This document shows, piece by piece, positions 18,070 through 26,059 of a stretch of DNA of 64,000 bases. The position numbers and the translations under genes are program-made. The DNA lies in contig NZ_WUBR01000001.1 of the NCBI RefSeq assembly GCF_009807005.1, forward strand, positions 868,001-932,000, in the 5' to 3' direction. A model generated the notes under the pieces. The model saw only the letters and a program-made list of their open reading frames with translations. It made no database searches and was not told the DNA's origin. The first letter of the stretch is position 1; each line of letters starts with the position of its first letter. This stretch comes from Aurantiacibacter rhizosphaerae. GTDB lineage: Bacteria; Pseudomonadota; Alphaproteobacteria; Sphingomonadales; Sphingomonadaceae.

Positions 18070-18141
18070 TTTCCTTATAATTTGACAGCTAAGGTTTGCC
18101 CTTTGCGGCAATAGACGCGCCGCTCGGCGCATTCGCCACTG

Positions 18142-19122
18142 TCAGACTGAAACGCGGTCCTTCCGCCATTCGGAAACGGAAACACCCGTCCAACCCCGGA
18201 AAGAACGGCGGAAGCTGCTGTCGTGATCGAAACCCAGTTCAAAGGCGATGCTTTTGCTGCACCGCCCCTGTTGCAGCAGGACAAGCGCGCGCCGGTGACG
18301 ATAATCGTCCAGAACTCCGGTGTACCCGCTGCCCTCCATCGACAAATTGCGCTGTAGGGATCGCTGGCTCATACCCATGTGCTTGCTCGCGTCCGCAAGG
18401 GTTACCACTCCCTTCAGCCCGAACAGCGCATACAAACGCTCCGTCACGCGACTATTTTCCTGGCTCCATTCTCGCTGGCACAGATCCTCGCAGGCTTGCA
18501 ACAGATCGGCATCGGCCGTCGCGATGGGCCGGTCCAGGTCTTCGCGATCGCCTTCCACGAAGGGGGCGGGGCAACCGAACGTCACCTCGGCGGCAAGCGC
18601 GAGATAGCTGTCGCTATCTTCGGGCGCGGGATTGGAAAAGCCGATGCGCCGCATGGAGATCCGATGCCCGCTGAGGTTCAACACGGATTTCGCAAATCCC
18701 GCCAGCGTTGAAGTGACGCAAAATTCCTCGGCATGGGGCGACATCGGGAAACGCGGAACGAAGGTCATGCGCCAGCGGTCTCCGGCCACTTTCAGCGAAC
18801 CGACAAGAGGGTATCCGATATTGCCGGAATAGCGCACCCAGTCGGCCAGCAGTTCACCCACCGTGGCGCAATTGCTGAGCCTGTAACCCAGAGAACCCAT
18901 GTATTGGAGCCGGATGGACTGGCCGCAGGACAGCGCAAAATCTGCCGGCGCCTTTGCGATAACATGCGCGTAAACGTCCGACATCGCCTCGCAAGAGATC
19001 GGGCGCTTGGCCAGTATCTCCTCATAGCTTACGCCGGAATTGCCGATCAGACTGCGCGGATCCAGGCCGTGTTCGGCCATGGTCAGCAAATCCCCTCGCA
19101 ACTTGATAGGCGCCACCAGCAT
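18142..19122 (-). CDS. AraC family transcriptional regulator (PF12625-type N-domain)
   Basis: A 326-residue regulator. The N-terminal two thirds resemble the ligand-binding domain of OruR/ArgR-like AraC proteins (LTMAEHGLDPRSLIG at the start; PHAEEFCVTSTLAGF in the middle). The C-terminal AraC helix-turn-helix pair is clear: VVTLADASKHMGMSQRSLQR and KSIAFELGFDHDSSFRRSFRGWTGVS. It is divergent from the TonB-dependent receptor with about 177 bases between them, so the receptor and cupin genes are the probable targets. Confidence 0.9.
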   Translation of the reverse strand: MLVAPIKLRGDLLTMAEHGLDPRSLIGNSGVSYEEILAKRPISCEAMSDVYAHVIAKAPADFALSCGQSIRLQYMGSLGYRLSNCATVGELLADWVRYSGNIGYPLVGSLKVAGDRWRMTFVPRFPMSPHAEEFCVTSTLAGFAKSVLNLSGHRISMRRIGFSNPAPEDSDSYLALAAEVTFGCPAPFVEGDREDLDRPIATADADLLQACEDLCQREWSQENSRVTERLYALFGLKGVVTLADASKHMGMSQRSLQRNLSMEGSGYTGVLDDYRHRRALVLLQQGRCSKSIAFELGFDHDSSFRRSFRGWTGVSVSEWRKDRVSV

Positions 19123-19299
19123 CGGCTTTCTCCCCGCCTCGTCTTGTCGTTATATGCACGGTTTTTGGCGTATCGCGCGCCGATTGTAAAGTTGCTTACT
19201 ATTTCCGGTCCGCGCATGATCCGGCCACGGTCGACAGCGGTCATACTCGCCGGATTAGAGCGGGCGCTGCATAGCCAAGACATAAGAATGGGGTGAGGG
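19123..19299. promoter_or_regulatory. Divergent control region, AraC regulator / TonB receptor
   Basis: 177 bases lie between the two starts. The TonB receptor ATG at 19300 is preceded by GGGGTGAGGG. I can see no clean direct repeats of an AraC operator, though the divergent arrangement makes this the place to look. Confidence 0.4.
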
Positions 19300-21510
19300 A
19301 TGAGGTATATTTTGGGTGTCAGCCTGCTGGCTCTGGCTGCGACTCCTGCGATGGCGCAGCAAACACCGAGCGACACAGAGAGCGATGTCCCCGTTGGGGA
19401 AACGATCGTTGTTACGGCGACCAAGGCGGGCCAGCCGCTGGACCAGGCGCCGGTTGCCGCCATTTCCATCGATGCGGGCCAGTTGGAGAGCCTGAACGTG
19501 GGTAGCGTGCGTGAGGCGCAGGTCCTGCTTCCGTCCGTCGTTTACAACGATAGTGGTGGGTCGGCCCAGATCTACATCCGCGGCATTGGCACCAATTCCG
19601 CCTATGCGGGCCTTGAATCCAGCGTCGCCACATATGTCGACGGTGTCTACCTGCAGCGCCAGGTCGGCGCGTCGGTCGACATCGTCGATCTCAGGAGCAT
19701 CGAGGTCCTGAACGGTCCGCAAGGTTCTCTTTACGGCCGCAACGCCACGGGCGGGGTGGTCCTCGTCAACACCAATGATCCTGTGCCGTTTCTTGAAGGG
19801 AAGGTTGGCGTAGAGATCGGCAATTACGGCCGCCTTGGCGGCGAGGCGATGCTCAACGTGCCGATGAGCGATGATCTCGCCTTTCGCATCGCGGGCAAGT
19901 TCACCCATCTATCCGGCTATACCCGCAACGAGGCCAATGGTGAGCGTTTGAGCGGCTTTGATTCAGGCACCGTACGCGCAAAGCTGGGGTGGACGCCGGG
20001 CAGCCGCTTCACTGCCTTCGCTTCCGTTGAATATCATGAAGAGCGCAACGACCCGCTGGCACGCCGCACGCTGGTGAACGCGCCGCTTTGCCTGTCATGC
20101 GCGATTTACGGCACGACCCCGCCCAGCGATTTTTACAAAACGGATCAGACAAAGACCCGCAAGACCAATATCAAATACCTCGCCGGAACGCTCAACCTCA
20201 GATACGAGGCAGACGATTTTGACATCATCAGCGTAACCGGCATCAGGGATTTCAATTACGCGATCTTCGTGGACCAGGATTTCGCGCGCGGCGATCTCTA
20301 TAACAGCAGGGCCGAGGAATACGGCACGACGCTGACCCAGGACACCTACGTAAAGACGCGCTTTTCCGGCCGGTTCAACCTCATCGCGGGCCTGAGCGGA
20401 GAGCTGGACACCGACAGCCTGCTGATCCGTGTGTTCGGTGATGCCTTCGGCCCGTTCCAGGATGCTGGCGGCACGACCCGCGTGAAACTGGCCTCCATCT
20501 CGCCATATGCGGAGGGCAGCTACGAGCTGACCGATACGCTCAAGCTTACCGTGGGCGGGCGCTACAACATCGATACGAAGAAGCTGCGGGCGATTAACAA
20601 TGCTGGCGCGGAGGCCGCATTCGGCGCGGTGCCATTCGTGGAGCAGCAGACGACCTTCCGCAATTTCACGCCGCGCGTGGTGCTGTCACGGGAAACCGGG
20701 ACGAGCACGATATACGCCAGCTACAGCAAGGGCGTTAAGAGCGGCGGTTACAACACGCCGGCGTTCAATACGCTGAATGCACTGCGGCCCGAAGAGCTCG
20801 ACAGCTACGAACTGGGGTTCAAGGCGAAGGCTTTCGATGGCCGCGTCGATGTGTCGGGCGCGGGTTTCTATTACGATTACAAGGATATCCAGGTCAGCTT
20901 CGTCGATTCCCAGTCGGGCGGCATCAGCGCCGAAAATGCTGCGCGGGCCCGCATCTACGGTTTGGAGCTGAACACCTCAGCGCGCCTCACCGATGCCCTT
21001 TCGGTCTATGCAGGCGGCCTCATCGAAAGCGCCAAGTTCCGCAATTACGCCAGTGCGGCGATCTATTGCCCGGCCTCTGCGCCTTCTCCGGACTATCCTG
21101 GGTGCCCCGTTCCCACGGGCGGCCCCGGACTTGTCGCGGGCAAGGCAGACCTGTCGGGAGCGCGCATCCCCCGCGCGCCGGAATTCTCCTTCACGGTGGG
21201 TGCGTCCTACAGCGTGCCCGTTACCGCGGATTGGGATGCCGAGCTGACGGTGAACGATCGCTACACCAGCGAATACGATCTCTTGCCCGGCGCGGGCGGG
21301 CCGCTTCGCCTGAGCCGGCAGAAAGCCTATCATTACGTCACCCTTGGGCTGGCGTTCAAGAACCCTCGCGCGGGGCTGGAAGCGCGGTTCTACGTCAACA
21401 ACCTCACCAATTCGCGCTACTTTCTGGATGTGCCGACATCCGTCTTCGGCGTTGCCGGGACGGCAGCACCGCCGCGCACTGTCGGCGCCTCGCTTGCCTA
21501 CAGTTTCTGA
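19300..21510 (+). CDS. TonB-dependent receptor
   Basis: A 736-residue outer-membrane receptor. It has a signal peptide (RYILGVSLLALAATPAMAQ), a TonB box ETIVVTATK near 34-42, a plug domain with IYIRGIGTNS and VDLRSIEVLNGPQGSLYGRN, and a 22-strand barrel ending in the terminal aromatic of SLAYSF. The plug and barrel resemble sphingomonad receptors for organic substrates (often annotated pesticin/FyuA-like), not heme receptors, and no substrate can be named. It is followed after 13 bases by a cupin gene and faces an AraC regulator. Confidence 0.93.
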   Translation: MRYILGVSLLALAATPAMAQQTPSDTESDVPVGETIVVTATKAGQPLDQAPVAAISIDAGQLESLNVGSVREAQVLLPSVVYNDSGGSAQIYIRGIGTNSAYAGLESSVATYVDGVYLQRQVGASVDIVDLRSIEVLNGPQGSLYGRNATGGVVLVNTNDPVPFLEGKVGVEIGNYGRLGGEAMLNVPMSDDLAFRIAGKFTHLSGYTRNEANGERLSGFDSGTVRAKLGWTPGSRFTAFASVEYHEERNDPLARRTLVNAPLCLSCAIYGTTPPSDFYKTDQTKTRKTNIKYLAGTLNLRYEADDFDIISVTGIRDFNYAIFVDQDFARGDLYNSRAEEYGTTLTQDTYVKTRFSGRFNLIAGLSGELDTDSLLIRVFGDAFGPFQDAGGTTRVKLASISPYAEGSYELTDTLKLTVGGRYNIDTKKLRAINNAGAEAAFGAVPFVEQQTTFRNFTPRVVLSRETGTSTIYASYSKGVKSGGYNTPAFNTLNALRPEELDSYELGFKAKAFDGRVDVSGAGFYYDYKDIQVSFVDSQSGGISAENAARARIYGLELNTSARLTDALSVYAGGLIESAKFRNYASAAIYCPASAPSPDYPGCPVPTGGPGLVAGKADLSGARIPRAPEFSFTVGASYSVPVTADWDAELTVNDRYTSEYDLLPGAGGPLRLSRQKAYHYVTLGLAFKNPRAGLEARFYVNNLTNSRYFLDVPTSVFGVAGTAAPPRTVGASLAYSF

Positions 21511-21523
21511 AGAGGAGCAAATC

Positions 21524-22012
21524 ATGGAAATCGTAACCTACGCAGACGAGACGGACGTTCCTCCGGTGCAGCAGGTATCTTCGGAAGAGATTCCGTGGCT
21601 CCCCTACCAGCTCATCCCCAACACGTTTTTCCGGGTGTTGCAGGTGGACGAGGTGAACAATATCGTCATCCTCAATTTCAAGATGCCGCCGTGGACCGTA
21701 ACCCCCGTGCATGGCCACCATTGCACGGCCACGGCCTACACGCTGGAGGGCGAATGGTTCTATGACGACCTGTGCTTCCGCCAGGGCGACATCGCGTATG
21801 AAACCACGGTGGAGGTGCACCAGCCGATAACCAAGGACAAGGGCGCCGTGCTGCTGACCACGCTGATGGGCGGCAAGGGCAATGATAAGCTGCTGGAGGA
21901 TCACAATCCGGACGGCACCAAGACCCTGCTGCGCACGCGCCTGTTCAAGGCGTGCGAACGCATCACGCCCGAAGCCTATGCCGAACTGGACTTTAATTCG
22001 CTGACCAACTGA
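21524..22012 (+). CDS. Cupin-domain protein (2,4'-dihydroxyacetophenone dioxygenase-like)
   Basis: A 162-residue single-domain cupin. Metal ligands are likely in PVHGHHCTATAYTLEGEWFY (H63, H65 or H66, E75) and a later His near 99 in TTVEVHQP. The length and opening (EIVTYADETDVPP) match proteins annotated as 2,4'-dihydroxyacetophenone dioxygenase family. The start at 21524 is preceded by AGAGGAG just after the receptor stop, so it is in an operon with the TonB receptor. It may act on the compound imported by that receptor, which is inferred. Confidence 0.82.
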   Translation: MEIVTYADETDVPPVQQVSSEEIPWLPYQLIPNTFFRVLQVDEVNNIVILNFKMPPWTVTPVHGHHCTATAYTLEGEWFYDDLCFRQGDIAYETTVEVHQPITKDKGAVLLTTLMGGKGNDKLLEDHNPDGTKTLLRTRLFKACERITPEAYAELDFNSLTN

Positions 22013-22095
22013 TCAGCGGTGGAAGGCTGTAAAGGCTTGCGGCAGTGAAGAGGGTGGCATCGCGCCAGAGTAAGTCCACCTTGGATGGGCGAGCA

Positions 22096-22368
22096 CTATC
22101 GTTTTGCCTTGGCGAATAGGTCCACCAGTTCGCCGAATTTGGCGCGCTGCTCTGCCTCATCGCCCGATGCGATAGCCTCCGCCACGCAATGCGACGCGTG
22201 GGTCTTGAGAATTTCGTCCTCCGCCTTTGCCAGCGCGGCTTTCACCGCCTGGATCTGGTGGAGGATATCAATGCAGTAGCGATCCTGCTCCACCATCGCG
22301 CGTACGCCGCGGACCTGTCCTTCGATACGACCGAGGCGGTTTATCAGGGATTTCGTTTGCTGGACCAC
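22096..22368 (-). CDS. csoR: Copper-sensing repressor CsoR
   Basis: A 90-residue CsoR/RcnR-family repressor. The Cu(I) triad is C32 (RYCIDIL), H57 (KTHASH) and C61 (SHCVAEA), with the exact 25- and 4-residue spacings of CsoR. The basic DNA-binding face is visible (INRLGRIEGQVRGV). I place the start at GTG 22368 because AAGGGG lies nine bases upstream and this gives the usual family length. A reading from ATG 22425 would translate through the operator and overlap copA. It is divergent from copA and represses it when copper is absent. Confidence 0.92.
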   Translation of the reverse strand: MVQQTKSLINRLGRIEGQVRGVRAMVEQDRYCIDILHQIQAVKAALAKAEDEILKTHASHCVAEAIASGDEAEQRAKFGELVDLFAKAKR

Positions 22369-22386
22369 GTTCTTACGCCCCTTGTA

Positions 22387-22403
22387 ATACCCCCCTAGGG
22401 TAT
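22387..22403. promoter_or_regulatory. CsoR operator between csoR and copA
   Basis: ATACCCCCCTAGGGTAT is a near-perfect inverted repeat (ATACCC...GGGTAT) with the G-tract core typical of CsoR boxes. It lies 18 bases upstream of the csoR GTG and 13 upstream of the copA ATG, so one site can control both directions. Confidence 0.8.
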
Positions 22404-22416
22404 GTAGCTGGCGTGC

Positions 22417-24156
22417 ATGAAACAACCCCTGATTTCCCGGCGCGGCTTGCTGGGCTCCGGTGCACTGGCGGCCGCGGGGCTCTCCATCCCGTCATGGGCG
22501 CGGGGACAATCGCTCAGCCACGCGCGGCAGGGATTTGGCGAGCTTTCGGGCGACACCATCGATCTTTCCATCGGTAACCACCATTTCAGGACAGGTGGGC
22601 GCAGTGGCCACGCGATCGCGGTGAACGGCACGGTGCCCGGCCCGCTGATCCGTCTGCGCCAAGGGCAGGATGTGACGCTGAACGTCACCAACAATTTGGA
22701 GGAGGACAGCTCAATCCACTGGCACGGGCTGCTGCTGCCTTTCCAGTTCGACGGCGTGCCCGGCGTCAGCTTTCCCGGCATTCGTCCGGGCGAGACGTTC
22801 GAGTACACGTTCCCCATTCGGCAAACCGGCACCTACTGGTGGCACAGTCACTCCGGCCTGCAGGAACAGGCGGGTCACTACGGCCCCATCGTGATCGAGG
22901 GTGAACACGCCCACCACATGCCGGATCCGCGCTATGACCGCGACTACGTCGTGCTGCTGAGCGAATTTACCCCGCGCCATCCGCATGACATCGCGCGGAT
23001 GCTGATGGTGGGGGAGCATTACTTCAACCGCCAGATGATGACCGTGGGCAATGGCGAGATGTCGCTGGAAGATCGGCTGATGTGGGGCGCGATGCGAATG
23101 AACCCGCGCGATATCTCGGACGTGACGGGCGCGACTTACACCTATCTGATGAACGGACACGGCCCGGCGGATAATCTGGAATACCTCTTCCAGCCCGGCG
23201 AACGGGTGCGGCTACGGATCATCAACGGGTCCGCCATGACATTCTTCAACATCCGCATTCCCGGCGTGAAGATGCAGGTGATTGCCGCTGACGGGCAGGA
23301 GGTGGAGCCTGTCGAGGTGGACGAATTCCAGATCGGCACTGCCGAGACTTACGACGTTATCGTCACCCCTCCCGATGGCAGCCACGCGCTCGTCGCCGAA
23401 GCGATGGACCGTTCTGGCATGGGCATCGCCAGCCTTACCTCCCACGCAGGGCACCGCGCCGAAGCGCCCCCGCTGCGAGAGCCGGTGACGCTGACGATGG
23501 CCGATATGGGTATGGGCGGCATGGGCGATATGGATGGCATGGCGGGGATGCACCATGGTTCGGGTGGCATGGTGCATCCCCAAATGGATCATCCCATGCG
23601 CGATACCTCGCTGCTGCCCGATGATGTAAAGGTCGGACCCGGCATCGACATGGTTTCGCCCATGCCGATGGACCGGATGGATTTTCCCGGCCTCGGTCTC
23701 GACAATGTCGATCACCGCGTGCTGCGCTATACGGACCTGAAGGCCGCCAAGGCCAATCCGCACCGCATGCCCACGCGCAGCATGGAAATCCACCTCACCG
23801 GCAACATGGAACGCTACATGTGGTCGTTCGACGGCAAGCAATTCAGCGCTGTCACCGACGATCCGATCCGCTTTGGCTATGACGAGCGCGTGCGGGTGAA
23901 GCTGGTGAACGACACCATGATGGCGCATCCCATCCACCTGCACGGCCATTTCTTCGAACTGGTGAACGGTGCGGGCATGATGCACCAGCCGCTGAAGCAC
24001 ACCGTTATCGTGCAGCCGGGCGGCACGGCCACCTTTGACCTGACGGCAAACGAGCCGGGCGACTGGGCCTTCCACTGCCACCTGCTGTATCACATGCATG
24101 CAGGCATGATGCAGACCGTGACCGTGCGCCCCTTGCGGCAAGAGGGAGAGGCATGA
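22417..24156 (+). CDS. copA: Multicopper oxidase, copper resistance protein CopA
   Basis: A 579-residue periplasmic Cu(I) oxidase. The twin-arginine signal SRRGLLGSGALAAAGL lies at residues 7-22. All four copper motifs are present: SIHWHGLLLP, YWWHSHSG, HPIHLHGHFFEL and HCHLLYHMHAGMMQ, which binds the type 1 site with Met. A Met/His-rich insert (MADMGMGGMGDMDGM and on) at about 365-395 is typical of CopA and binds extra copper. The stop overlaps the copB start (ATGA, 24153-24156). Controlled by CsoR through the operator just upstream. Confidence 0.96.
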   Translation: MKQPLISRRGLLGSGALAAAGLSIPSWARGQSLSHARQGFGELSGDTIDLSIGNHHFRTGGRSGHAIAVNGTVPGPLIRLRQGQDVTLNVTNNLEEDSSIHWHGLLLPFQFDGVPGVSFPGIRPGETFEYTFPIRQTGTYWWHSHSGLQEQAGHYGPIVIEGEHAHHMPDPRYDRDYVVLLSEFTPRHPHDIARMLMVGEHYFNRQMMTVGNGEMSLEDRLMWGAMRMNPRDISDVTGATYTYLMNGHGPADNLEYLFQPGERVRLRIINGSAMTFFNIRIPGVKMQVIAADGQEVEPVEVDEFQIGTAETYDVIVTPPDGSHALVAEAMDRSGMGIASLTSHAGHRAEAPPLREPVTLTMADMGMGGMGDMDGMAGMHHGSGGMVHPQMDHPMRDTSLLPDDVKVGPGIDMVSPMPMDRMDFPGLGLDNVDHRVLRYTDLKAAKANPHRMPTRSMEIHLTGNMERYMWSFDGKQFSAVTDDPIRFGYDERVRVKLVNDTMMAHPIHLHGHFFELVNGAGMMHQPLKHTVIVQPGGTATFDLTANEPGDWAFHCHLLYHMHAGMMQTVTVRPLRQEGEA

Positions 24157-25076
24157 TGCGCGCTCTGCTTTATGCCACCACCGCCCTGATCGCCGCACCC
24201 GCCGCCGCGCAGGACCATTCCGCGCACGAAGGCCGCGACGCCCCGGCACAGGAAAACCATTCAGCGCATGACCAAATGGACCACTCGTCCATGAACCATG
24301 GCGAGATGGATCACGGTGACATTGCTATTCCCGAAGGCCCGCCTCCGCCGCGCGCTTTTGAGGGGCCTGATCACGCTGCCGAACTCTATTTCGACCCGGA
24401 AAGGCTTTCCGAAGCGCGCGAATACAGCCGCATCGCCCATGGCAGGATGACCACCGGCATGGTGCTGGCCGAACGGCTGGAAGCGCGCCTGTCGGATGGC
24501 GATGATGCCTATTTGTGGGATGTCAGCGGCTGGTATGGCACCGCGACGGACAAGATCGTGTTCAAGACAGAAGGCGAGGGCGAGCTGGTTAGCGGCGCGG
24601 TTGACGATGCCGAGATGCAGCTGTTGTGGGGGCACGCTATCGGTCCGTTCGTGGACCTTCAGGCCGGGATGCGCGTGGACGTGGAACCGGAAACCACTGC
24701 GCACCTTGCTGTCGGCGTGGCGGGCCTTGCGCCCTACATGATCCATTTCGATGCCGCAGGCTTCGTTTCGGACGAGGGCGATCTTACCGCCAGGATCGAG
24801 GCCGAGCATGATATGAAGTTCACGCAGCGCCTGATCCTGCAACCGCGCATCGAGGCGGAATTGTCCGCACAGGACATTCCCGAACGCGGGGTGGGCGCTG
24901 GTCTATCGAAGATAGAGGTAGGCGCGCGCCTGCGTTACGAGATCGTCCGCGAATTCGCGCCCTATATCGGCGTGGAATATGAGGCAGCCACCGGAAAAAC
25001 GGCAGACTACATCCGCGCCGCAGGGGAAGATCCCGACGGCGTGTCTGTTCTGATCGGATTGCGCTTTTGGTTCTGA
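24153..25076 (+). CDS. copB: Copper resistance outer membrane protein CopB
   Basis: A 307-residue protein with a signal peptide (LLYATTALIAAPAAAQ) and a His/Met/Asp-rich copper-binding segment (about 20-55, including HDQMDHSSMNHGEMDHGD). A beta-barrel of about 230 residues ends in the aromatic terminus LIGLRFWF, as expected for insertion by the BAM machinery. CopB is thought to sequester or export copper at the outer membrane. It overlaps copA by four bases and no copCD genes follow. Confidence 0.95.
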   Translation: MMRALLYATTALIAAPAAAQDHSAHEGRDAPAQENHSAHDQMDHSSMNHGEMDHGDIAIPEGPPPPRAFEGPDHAAELYFDPERLSEAREYSRIAHGRMTTGMVLAERLEARLSDGDDAYLWDVSGWYGTATDKIVFKTEGEGELVSGAVDDAEMQLLWGHAIGPFVDLQAGMRVDVEPETTAHLAVGVAGLAPYMIHFDAAGFVSDEGDLTARIEAEHDMKFTQRLILQPRIEAELSAQDIPERGVGAGLSKIEVGARLRYEIVREFAPYIGVEYEAATGKTADYIRAAGEDPDGVSVLIGLRFWF

Positions 25077-25129
25077 AGGTCCCAAGATCTGCGGGCGGGC
25101 TTTTATGGCCACTCACAGATCGGCTGGCG

Positions 25130-25894
25130 CTAGAGCAGTTTTCCCTGAGCGGGACCGGCGTAGGGCGTCTGGGTCGCGCCCTCCCGGCGCGCGATCTCCT
25201 GCTGCGCTGAAAAACGGACGTCCTCGTTTCGGTCAGAGGTGTAGCGCCGCAAAAGGTCATCTTCCAGCTCATGCCAGTAGCGGCCCCGATCGTTTCCGTA
25301 GGGCACACGGGGGAGTAATCCCGGCTGCGCGCTCCAGGTCAGCAATTGCTCCAGGCCCGCTTCGTTAAGCTGATCGCGCAGGTGATGCGCCGTTACATAG
25401 GCATCCGGAAATGCCCTGTGGATGGGAAGACCTCTCTGGTGTTCCAGGCCATCGGGCATTCGCCAGTAGCGCAGCACCTGGTTGGAAAAGCTGGGACTGT
25501 CTGGCCAAATTCTCAGCGCACACTTCCATGTGCAGATCCACTGCGCCCCGCCCGAAAGCTTTGGCGTGCAAAAGCGCTGCTCGAACGATGCACGATGCGC
25601 GGCCAGCGCCGCGGTCCCGCCTTCGGGACGCAGGATTGGCGGGGCAACCTCCTGCCAGAAGGGAGAGCTTTTTACATCCTCGTCCAGTATGTGATGAACG
25701 GCCATCGTTACCGGGGGTATCGGTCTGCCCGGATCGACGAAACTGGCACCGTGATCGGCGCCAAGAGCCCATCGCCCATCCTTCCCCAGCACGACATCCT
25801 GCCAACCAATCTCGCACACGCCGTGGGCAGGCGGACTGGACCCGGTCGTCTCCAGATCGATTACGCGTACTCGGTTCGTCGGCTGCATGGGCAT
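25130..25894 (-). CDS. 3'-5' exonuclease (DEDDh, DnaQ/RNase T-like)
   Basis: A 254-residue nuclease. Exo I is VIDLETTG (catalytic D and E at about 12-14), exo II is in ALAAHRASFEQRF (the usual AHNAxFD reads AHRASFE, so the second catalytic Asp may be the Glu or shifted), and exo III is HRAFPDAYVTAHHL with H and D four residues apart. An insertion after exo II reads CTWKCALRIW. The C-terminal 60 residues do not match a domain I recognise. It is divergent from the sugar cluster. The role is probably DNA or RNA trimming; no polymerase neighbour gives more. Confidence 0.82.
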   Translation of the reverse strand: MPMQPTNRVRVIDLETTGSSPPAHGVCEIGWQDVVLGKDGRWALGADHGASFVDPGRPIPPVTMAVHHILDEDVKSSPFWQEVAPPILRPEGGTAALAAHRASFEQRFCTPKLSGGAQWICTWKCALRIWPDSPSFSNQVLRYWRMPDGLEHQRGLPIHRAFPDAYVTAHHLRDQLNEAGLEQLLTWSAQPGLLPRVPYGNDRGRYWHELEDDLLRRYTSDRNEDVRFSAQQEIARREGATQTPYAGPAQGKLL

Positions 25895-26059
25895 GAAGTA
25901 GGAACGATCGAGGCGCTCCGCACGGGTTTTGTGCCGGCTGTGCGAATGCAGGCCAAGGTCCGGCGCTATGCCGCCAGCCGCGCAACCAACATTGGTTGGT
26001 TAAGGCCCCTGCGTCCCCAGCGCCGCGTTCAACAACTTGATTCACAAAGGGGACTGCTG

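Noticed and set aside
22369-22425. Using ATG 22425 as the csoR start
   Set aside because: It would put the operator inside the coding region, overlap copA and add 19 residues that lack family similarity; GTG 22368 has a good ribosome site.
25365-26045. 226-codon minus-strand frame over the exonuclease region
   Set aside because: The overlapping frame with DLETTG and other exonuclease motifs is the real gene; this one has no recognisable domain.
25346-26059. Long in-frame extension upstream of the GT4-HAD start
   Set aside because: It is antisense to the exonuclease gene, lacks family similarity, and a strong AGGGG with TTG at 26060 starts exactly where homology to sucrose-phosphate synthase begins.
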